Shown here piece after piece: positions 15,121 to 21,776 of a stretch of 21,776 nt of DNA. The translations under genes were made by a program, and so were the position numbers. The notes below the pieces were generated by a model. The model made no database searches. It saw only the letters and a program-made list of their open reading frames with translations, and had not been told where the DNA came from. This DNA is from Parvularia atlantis (Eukaryota > Opisthokonta > Rotosphaerida): positions 1-21,776 of the forward strand of contig CALSCO010001746.1 of the NCBI GenBank assembly GCA_943704415.1. Reading direction: 5' to 3'. Position 1 is the stretch's first letter. Each line of letters opens with the position of its first letter.

Positions 15121-17242
15121 ATGCATCCGGCCTTCCTGCTGGCCGACCGCGCGGCCGTGCGCGCGTGGAAGGTGCCGCCGCCGATGCGCGCCGCGTGCCG
15201 CCGCTTTGCCGATGTGTCCCGCAGGAGCTCGACAACGGCTTTGACGAGTCGGTACGCCCAGGCGACGCCTGCCGCAAGTACGGCGTCGAGTTCCGCTGGA
15301 CGGTGCGCCCGCCGCCGCGCCCTCGTCCGCCGCGTGCTGAACGCGCTGCGCGGACGCGATGCACCAGGAGCTGCACAAGCGCCCGCGCGAGCTCGAGGCG
15401 ATGCGCAAGGTCGGCGACGCGCTGGCCGACGCTGCGCTCAACGAGGTCCTGCTGCTCGCTCATCCCGCATTGACGCTGGCTGACGGCGAGACGTGCGCGC
15501 GCAGCTCGAGGCGCGGCCGCAAGACGACTGCTACGAGCTGCTGACGCAGCGCGCGGGCGAGGGCAACGCCGCGATCGACGCGCTGCTGCACAGCGTCCGC
15601 ACCGTGCCGGCCTGGGTCGATTGGGAGCGCATCGCGCGCGGGCAGCGCGTGTTCCTGCGCTACATGGCCCCGGCCCAGCAGATCCTGCTCCACCTCAGCC
15701 TCGCCGGCGGCTTTGGCGCGCCCAAGATCAACAAGGTGCTCACGTCGACCGGGTACCTCGCCCAAAACCTCAACACGACCTTCCGGCGCCTGATCGAGAC
15801 CTCGCAGATGATCTGCGACTGCCTCGTGCGTGCTGCGTGCATTGTGCGCGCACACACGCGGCTCATGCGGCGCGGTCGGCGTGCGGCAGGGCGAGGGCAG
15901 CCTCACGCCCGAGACCGGCCGCGGCTGGCTCTCGTGCGTGCGCGTGCGCTTCCTGCACGCCAAAGTGCGCCAGCGCCTCGTGCGTTCGTGCCGCTGGGAT
16001 TTCGACACGTACGGCACGCCGATCAACCAGGAGGACATGGCCGCGACGCAGGTCTCGTTCCAGTACAACATAATCTTTGGCTGCGAGATCTTTGGCACGC
16101 CGATGACCGAGCAGGTGCGCCGCGTGGGGCTGTTGTGGCGGCGGCTCACGCTCGGGCGTACGCGCACACGCACAGGAGAAGGAGGACTACACGCACCTGT
16201 GGCGGTACATCGGGTACCTGATTGGCGTGGAGGACGCGTACAACGTGTGCGCGTCGTGCGAGCTCTCAAAGGCGTACCTTGAGTCGTGCGTGATGTGCAT
16301 GTTTGCCTGTGCTATAGCTGACACCCCTGCTTCACAGCATCCTCGTGCATCTGATCCACCCCGGTGCGCACGACTCGCGCACTGCGTCACTGGTCTGACG
16401 ACGTACGCGCGCGCCGGCAGACGAGGGCAGCCAGTACCTGTCGCAGCACGTGCTCAAGGCCGTCGCGCTGCGCCACCCGATGTTCTGGACGTACGAGACG
16501 CACGCGCAGCTCACGCGCATTCTTGTCGGTACGTGCGCGACGGTGCGCCGAAGTGACGCTCATCAGATGCACAAGGCGACGTCATGGCTGTCAAGCTCAA
16601 CCTGCCGCCGTCGTCGCTGCCGCTGGACGTGTTCCACCGCTTCTGCTTCCAGATCGTGCGTGTCTGCGCGCGCGGGCGCGCGCGCCATGGCCGCGTGCTG
16701 ACCGCGGCCCCGGGGGGCAGATGCGCGCATACATCGCGCTCTCGCGCGCGCCCGTCGTTGGTGAGGTCATCCTGCAGAAGAACCTCGATATCCTCAAGGC
16801 GCTCCTCGCCAAGCTGCTCGCCGACGACCCCGCGCGCTTCACGCTGCTGCGTGCGTGCGCCTGCGCCTGCGCGGGCGGGCCTGCGAGCGCTGACGGTCAA
16901 CGTACAGACACGCCCTCGAACGAGAACCTCGCGATCAAGTACACGCCCGACATGGCCGCCGCGCAGCGCCCGCACAGCGAGCTCCCGCTCATCTTTGCCA
17001 CGGTGCGCCATCGCCTGCGCCACCGCCTGCGCCACCGCGTGAGATGTGGCCTCACCGCGTGCGCGTGCGAGCAGATCCAGTGGTTCATGAGCAAGCTCGG
17101 CGTGCTCCTCGCGATGCTGCTCGGCCTCTTCACCGCGCCCGTCGACAAGGCCAGCCGCCAGCGCAGCGCCTACGCCGCCCGCGTCGGCAGTGACAAGGCC
17201 CGCAGCGAGCTCGGCGACAAGGTCAGCGCCAAGGCGGCGTGA
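15121..17242 (+). CDS. MpaB/latex-clearing-protein-type oxygenase (PF09995-like)
   Basis: Twelve exons close in phase (488 aa): 15121-15171, 15225-15302, 15368-15445, 15505-15825, 15890-16114, 16176-16282, 16338-16363, 16421-16528, 16576-16655, 16721-16850, 16908-17002 and 17075-17242. The domain fills the protein: WVDWERIARGQRVFLRYMAP, LSLAGGFGAPKINKVLTSTG, TTFRRLIETSQM, VRVRFLHAKVRQRL, DTYGTPINQEDMAATQVSF, and HLWRYIGYLIGVEDAYNV. The family includes bacterial rubber oxygenase Lcp, a b-type haem enzyme whose iron ligand is the His of the RxxHxxxR segment (His199 here) near conserved Arg and Thr (Arg164, Thr168), and the fungal ER-bound MpaB' that cleaves an isoprenoid side chain. It probably binds haem and attacks a polyprenyl or other hydrophobic substrate; the true substrate is unknown. 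Late hydrophobic segments (GVLLAMLLGLF) may anchor it. Exon 7 is only 26 nt, and the donor before it (16283) is the least certain. Confidence 0.85.
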
Positions 17243-17568
17243 TGTGTAGCGGGTGACAGGAAGTTTCTAGTGCGGAAAGTCTTAGCCAAGGTGCCTGTTC
17301 CTGCCGCTCGGCCTGATGTGCAAGGCGCATTCGGCCACCTCTGCCACCTCTGCCACCGCGTCGGCGTCCGCGCGCTGCTCGCCCAGCGGCTGCAGTGGAA
17401 GTGGACGATGGCCGCGTCGGCGCTGGATCTTGCGCTGCTGCGGCTCGAGCGCGCTGCCGAGCGTGACGCGTGAGGCGCAGACGTGCAGTCAACACAGGCG
17501 AGCTGGTCGCATCGGTCGCAGTGGCGTCACGCCCCAGTGAAACCTTCCAGCCTTAGCCCAAACCTCGA
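17243..17568. other. Convergent spacer between oxygenase and potassium-transporter genes
   Basis: 326 bp between two facing stop codons. A 68-codon open frame (17270-17473, plus, GTG-initiated) and short minus frames exist but show no domain, no splice logic and no conserved look. A short tandem GCCACCTCT-like repeat lies at 17334-17356. The stretch most likely holds the two 3' untranslated regions. Confidence 0.4.
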
Positions 17569-20279
17569 TCAAATGGGCACATGCAGCCCGACCTCGACCG
17601 TGCGCGTCAGCGGCACGGCAAAGATCGACGCGATCGGGCGCGAGACGAGCAGCTCGAGGTTGAACACGAGCACGACGAGCCACTTGAGCGCGCTCGCGAG
17701 CCCGTGCACGCGCTCGGCGGCCACGGCCGTGTCGCGCCCCAGCACAAACGTCGCGTCGGCCGCCGTGACTACGGCCTCATCGCTGGCGTCGGCGAGCTCG
17801 GGCGGGACGAGGCCGAGCTGGCGTAGCACGCCGGCGGCGATCCACGTCGCCTTGGGCGGGTGCTGTGTCGCCAGCGTGGTGAGCGAAACGCTTGGCCCGC
17901 AGCGAGTACGCGCACACCTCAATGTAGCCGTAATTGACCGTCACGCGAAACACGCCCGCGCACAGCGGCACGGGGCGGACGCGCAGCGGCCAGGCGACGC
18001 GCGGGACGTTGACCGAGAGCACGGTCACGAGCACGAGCAGCTCGGGCCGCACAGGAAAGCGCCGCAGCAGGTGCGCGTAGGCAGCAGGCACGGCCTCGGA
18101 CGCCGACGCCAAGCAGAAGACGATCGAGCCGACGACGATGCTGAGCGGGCGCTCGAGCTCGACGGGCGTGCACGTGCTGAGCGCGGCTGTGTCGGCGGGC
18201 GACATGGCCGCCTGCTGCCGGAGCATGCGCAGCCGGCACCAGCGCCAGATGAGCATGAGCGCGGCGAGCACCGCGGCCAGCGCGAGGGAGAACCACGCGC
18301 CGCTGAGGAACTGCGCAGGCGAGCGGCTCAACGATGAGCAGCACGCAGCAGTCGCGGCACACCTTGACGGCCGTAGCCGAGAGGAACGCGAGGTCGACGA
18401 CGAGGTAAAAGACCAGGAACAGCAGCGCGAGCAGCACGCTCCGGTTGAACACGACGACGATCGCGAGGGCGTAGAACAGCGTCGTGATGACAAAGACCGA
18501 CGTCACGGCGATGCCGTACGCGGCCGTGAGGCTCTCGCTGTGCACGCTACGTGAGCGGGGCCATGCACACGGGTACGGCCACGCACGAGTTTTGCGCGAC
18601 GGCGACGACGGCGATGGAGCCGATCATGAGCGCGTAGTTGACCTCGGGGATGTAGACCTGTTGCCAGCACACGCGCGCGCGTCAGCCCTCGCGACAGCAG
18701 TGCGCCAACGCACCTGGCCAAAGTGCGTCTTGTCCGTGTGGCGCAGCGTGAAGCGTGGCAGAAAATGCAGCTTCATGGCCTGCGACGCGTGCAGCGGTGA
18801 GCCGCGGCGCCTCGCGACCGGGGCTGGCGCACGGCGTTGACGAGCGAGAAGCTGGCCGAGATGAGCGCCTGCGACGCGATGATCGAGGCGAGCGTGGCGA
18901 GGACGAGCATCGGGTAGAACGACCACCACGGGAGCGAGCGGAAGAACGTGTTGCTGATGACGGTCGTGCCGTACGCGTCGGCCGGCACGGAGCCCGCGGG
19001 GTCCCAGCCGGCGCGCTCGAGGTCGGCGCGGTTGACGATCAGCGCCGCGGCCTGGCCGAGATATGTGAACAGGAGCGCGGGCGTGACGAGGACGAGCGCG
19101 CTGAGCCGGATTGCAGCGGCCGAGAAGTGCCCGAGGTCGGCGTAGAGCGCCTCGCTGCCGGTGACGACGAGGACGATTGAGCCGAGCGCCTCCCAGCCTT
19201 TTGCGCGACGCGCATGAGCACAGCACGCACGCAATGAGCACACACACACACACACACCTTGCACGCCGTTGCGCAGGAAGAAGGCAAACATGTAGTGCGG
19301 CGAGAACGCGCGGAAGACCTGCGGCGCGCGCGCGACGTTGCCTGCGCCGATGGCGAGGAGGGCGAGGAACCAGAGGAGGATGACGGGCGAGAACAGGAAG
19401 GCGACGCGCGCCGTGCCAAACTGCTGCGCCACGAACAGCACGACGAGGATCGCGATGGCGATGGCCACGACCGCGCCCTGCGGCAGGCCCGGCGCCGCGA
19501 CCTGCACGCCGCCGACGGCCGACAGCACCGAGATGGCCGGCGTGAGCACGCCGTCGCTCAGCACCATCGCCGTGCCCAGCGCCGACAGCACCGCGAGCGC
19601 GCCGTTGAGCCGGGCAAAGAGCGCGGGCGGGCGGCGACGCAGCCGGTGGTGCAGCCCGCGCGAGACGAGCGCGTAGATCGCGAAGGTGCCGCCCTCGCCG
19701 TGGTCATCGGCCATCAGCACGAGCACCTGCGGCCGTGCGGCACGTTTGGCCCTTCGTGAAGGCGCAGCAGCAGCAGCAGCACCCGCGACGCACCACGTAC
19801 TTGAGCACGAAGACCAACAGCAGCGTCCAGATCATCACCGACAGGCTCCCGATCACGTCGGCCTCGTCCGGCGGCGCGCTGCCCGAGCCAAACAGCGCCG
19901 TGAACGCGTACAGCGGCGACGTCCCGATGTCACCGTCTGCACGCCGCGCGTCACGTCCACGTCAGGCCGTCCGCACTCAGCACGACCACGACCGCGACGC
20001 ACAGATGATCCCGATCGACGCGTACGCGAGCAGCACCGTCCCCGTCCACGTCTGCGCGCGCCCGCGGCTCTCGTCCGCGCCGTCCTCGCCCGCGGCAGGC
20101 GCCGGCGCGACGGCCGCCGGGGCCATCGACGCGCGACGCGCGACGCGGATGGGAACCACGTCGACCGGCGCGCTCAGCTCGTCCTGCGCCGCCACGCGCG
20201 CCCGCCGCCCGCCCGCCGGCGCATCGTTGAGGCGGAGGACGTGCGCCGGCCAGGCGACGGCCGGGGCCACGGCTCCCAT
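17569..20279 (-). CDS. KUP/HAK-family potassium transporter
   Basis: Nine minus-strand exons close in phase (750 aa): 20279-20003, 19936-19794, 19726-19258, 19197-18833, 18779-18714, 18657-18587, 18537-18363, 18310-17918 and 17862-17569. After an N-terminal cytosolic region of about 80 residues come the family hallmarks: YGDIGTSPLYAFTALFGSGS (the K+ filter region), VLMADDHGEGGTFAIYALVS, VLSDGVLTPAISVLSAVGGV, VVTGSEALYADLGHFSAAAI, ASQALISASFSLVNAAMKL, FGQVYIPEVNYALMIGS, and ESLTAAYGIAVTSVFVITT. About 12 transmembrane helices are expected. The C-terminal cytosolic part ends RTVEVGLHVPI, as in other KUPs. These proteins import K+ at the plasma membrane, usually as H+ symporters, at low external K+. 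Length is between bacterial Kup (about 620) and fungal/plant HAK (about 780). The gene sits 66 bp downstream of the LRR gene stop, on the same strand. Confidence 0.95.
19239..19257. repeat. CA/GT microsatellite at an intron donor of the KUP gene
   Basis: Nineteen bases of alternating CA on the plus strand lie inside the intron at 19198-19257. Read on the transcribed strand they form GTGTGT..., so several in-register GT donors follow the exon end directly. Confidence 0.9.
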
Positions 20280-20345
20280 CGGCAGCGTGCGGAGTGCGCG
20301 CTGTGCGCCGCGGACTGTCGAACTGGTACCATCGAGAGACTGCAG

Positions 20346-21494
20346 TCACTCCACGGGAAGTGCCGCACACGGGTTGCCGCGCAGCTGCAGAGCGCACGAC
20401 CCCGCCGCCGCCACCAGCGCCGTCGCGTCGGCGATGCGGTTGTCTGTGCGCCCGCGGCGTGAGCGGGACAAGCAGTGCGGCCAGGCGGCGGCGCGCACCG
20501 CTCAGATCGAGCGTGTGCAGGTTGGCGTGCTCGCGCAGGCCGGCCGCGAGGGCTGCGGCGCCGGCGTCGCCGATCTGCGCAGAGTCGACGTACAGCTCCA
20601 GCAGCGACGTGTTGACCGCGAGCGCCTCCGACAGCGCCTGCGCGCCGAGGTCGCTGATCGCGTTCTCTGGCGACACGCGCACGCGTCAGCCGCGTCGCCA
20701 CAGTGCAGCCAAGGACGCGCACGCACCACCCAGCGCCAGCCGCTGCAGCGTCGTGTGGTGCCGCAGCGCGTCGCCGAGGGCGCGCGCGCCGGCTGGGCCG
20801 AGCTCATTGCCTGGCGTACGCGCAGTCGTTCGGTGTCCTCGCGGACGCATGCGCGGGCAGCACGCACGGCCGAGTAGCAGCGCCTTCAGCCCGCGGTTGC
20901 TGCGCAGGCCGTCCGCGAGCGCCGCGGCGCCGTCGTTGCCGAGCCGGTTGTCTGCGTTCGCGCCGTGAGTCGCGCACGCGACATCGCGACGAGGGCCGAC
21001 GCACTGCACACGCTCAGCGTCGTCAGCGTCGTGTTGACGGCAAGTGCGCGCGCCAGGGCGACGGCGCCGGGGCGCTTGATCATGCACGCTGCAAGCGCGC
21101 GATCAGCAGCACGCGCGCCGCAAGCACACGGCGCACCGAACAGCTGCAGCGTCCGCAGCGTCTTGTTGTCGCGCAGCGCATCGGCCAGCTCGTCCAGCCG
21201 CGGCGGCGTGTTGCGCACGGCGCCGCTCACGCCGAGCCAGTGCAGCGTCCCGTTGCCGCGCAGCGCCGCCGCCAGGGCCGTCGCGCCGGGCCCGCGCAGC
21301 GCGCACATCCGCCCAAGTTCGACGCGGCCGAGCGTTGTGCAGGTCGCGAGGGCGTCGGCGAGGCGCGCCAGCTGCTCGGGCGACACCGCGCACACGATCT
21401 GCAGCGTGCGGTCGGCCACGGGGGCCGCGGAACCCTCGGCCGCGCCGCCCGCCGCGCGCAGCGCCTCGTCCACGGTCGTCGCAAACACCTCCAT
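20346..21494 (-). CDS. Leucine-rich-repeat protein (ribonuclease-inhibitor type)
   Basis: Minus-strand exons 21494-21137, 21088-21005, 20951-20868, 20810-20727, 20666-20499 and 20443-20346 close in phase (291 aa). From about residue 90 the protein consists of 28-residue LRRs of the RI class: LTTLSVCNNRLGNDGAAALA, then LKALLLGRNELGPAGARALG, LQRLALGENAISDLGAQALS, LLELYVDSAQIGDAGAAALA and LHTLDLSDNRIADATALVAA, ending LQLRGNPCAALPVE. Such repeats form a horseshoe for protein binding. There is no signal peptide, kinase, NACHT or other effector domain, so the partner is unknown. The N-terminal 90 residues contain more degenerate repeats (LADALATCTTLGRVELG). Exons 2-4 are each exactly 84 bp and exon 5 is 168 bp; all introns are phase 1, so each exon equals one or two LRRs. 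No upstream exon was found. Confidence 0.88.
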
Positions 21495-21597
21495 ACGGCT
21501 CTCTTGCACTGCGAAACAGATCGAACGCACATCTCCACGCACACAGTTTTCCGCGTCTCATTCGCCCCCTTTTTCGCACGCCGCGCGTCGTTCTCCC

Positions 21598-21776
21598 TCA
21601 CGTCGCCGCCAGCTGCTGCTGCTGGTGCTGCTGCTGGTGCTGCTGCTGCTGCTGCTGCTCGCCGTGCGCCTCGTGTCGCTCTGCGCCCTTCCTTCCCCAC
21701 GGCTCGCGCGCCGCAGATCGCGCGCGTGACACGTCCAAGCACAGGCAGATCTCGCGCCCCCGTTCCTCGTGCCCCC
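21598..21776 (-). CDS. Possible C-terminal end of a Gln-rich protein, partial
   Basis: On the minus strand a frame is open from the window edge to TGA (21600-21598). It reads HEERGREICLCLDVSRA, a charged stretch, then runs of Gln broken by His, and ends QLAAT. The stop lies 103 bp upstream of the LRR start, matching the spacing of same-strand genes here. Other frames of the CAG tract give Ala or Ser/Arg, so the call rests on spacing and continuity only. The part 5' of about 21730 could contain an intron. Confidence 0.3.
   Translation of the reverse strand, partial: GHEERGREICLCLDVSRARSAAREPWGRKGAERHEAHGEQQQQQQHQQQHQQQQLAAT
21612..21659. repeat. CTG/CAG trinucleotide repeat
   Basis: About sixteen CTG units with two GTG interruptions on the plus strand (CAG with CAC on the minus strand). 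It lies upstream of the LRR gene and may be coding on the minus strand. Confidence 0.9.

Noticed and set aside
17270-17473. Small gene in the convergent spacer
   Set aside because: It needs a GTG start, shows no domain or splice logic, and overlaps the expected 3' UTRs.
20965-21729. A plus-strand frame with a long Leu run that could look like a signal peptide
   Set aside because: The Leu run is the CTG repeat, there is no ATG close upstream, and the rest of the frame is antisense to the LRR gene.
1-21776. tRNA or rRNA genes
   Set aside because: No tRNA B-box pattern with a foldable cloverleaf and no rRNA-like conserved block was seen on either strand.

Overview
The window is nuclear DNA of a very GC-rich unicellular eukaryote. 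Most genes are broken by introns of about 45-85 bp, stop codons are TGA or TAG (no TAA among the assigned genes), and spacers between genes are usually 60-250 bp. The gene content (a cAMP-receptor-like GPCR, a GOLD-domain protein, snurportin, CHERP, a KUP potassium transporter and an MpaB/latex-clearing-type oxygenase) fits a free-living amoebozoan best. That is inference from families; no species can be named from sequence alone. Exon models were made by hand from donor/acceptor sites, phase continuity and family fit. In nearly every multi-exon gene the phases close exactly.

Layout: 3-143 possible tail of a partial ORF; 231-1435 (+) PH-domain protein; 1471-1989 (-) small unknown protein; 2052-3343 (+) seven-helix receptor; 3344-3752 spacer with one weak ORF; 3753-5391 (-) two-finger C2H2 transcription factor with a long 5' region (5392-6222); 6223-8217 (-) GOLD-domain protein; 8453-10247 (+) CHERP-like splicing factor; 10236-11310 (-) snurportin-1; 11519-12766 (+) ELO fatty-acid elongase; 12826-14241 (-) and 14496-14963 (+) a divergent pair of intronless genes; 15121-17242 (+) MpaB-like oxygenase; 17569-20279 (-) KUP/HAK potassium transporter; 20346-21494 (-) leucine-rich-repeat protein; 21598-21776 (-) possible Gln-rich tail of another gene.

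Most of the window is ordinary housekeeping content. The exception is 12826-14963. Here two intronless genes, in an otherwise intron-dense region, diverge from a 254-bp spacer that carries four copies of a 15-bp repeat and a perfect 20-bp palindrome. One gene encodes two tandem helix-turn-helix repeats followed by a NYN/PIN-like nuclease domain. The other encodes an Ala-rich helix built from 42-bp tandem repeats followed by a Cro/XRE-like helix-turn-helix. The layout resembles a self-regulated nuclease plus DNA-binding-protein module and is the best candidate for an undescribed system.

Other points of note are a strong GTGCGY donor consensus, two likely GC-AG introns, an LRR gene whose exons are exact 84-bp repeat units, and a 12-bp tail-to-tail coding overlap between two snRNP-related genes.
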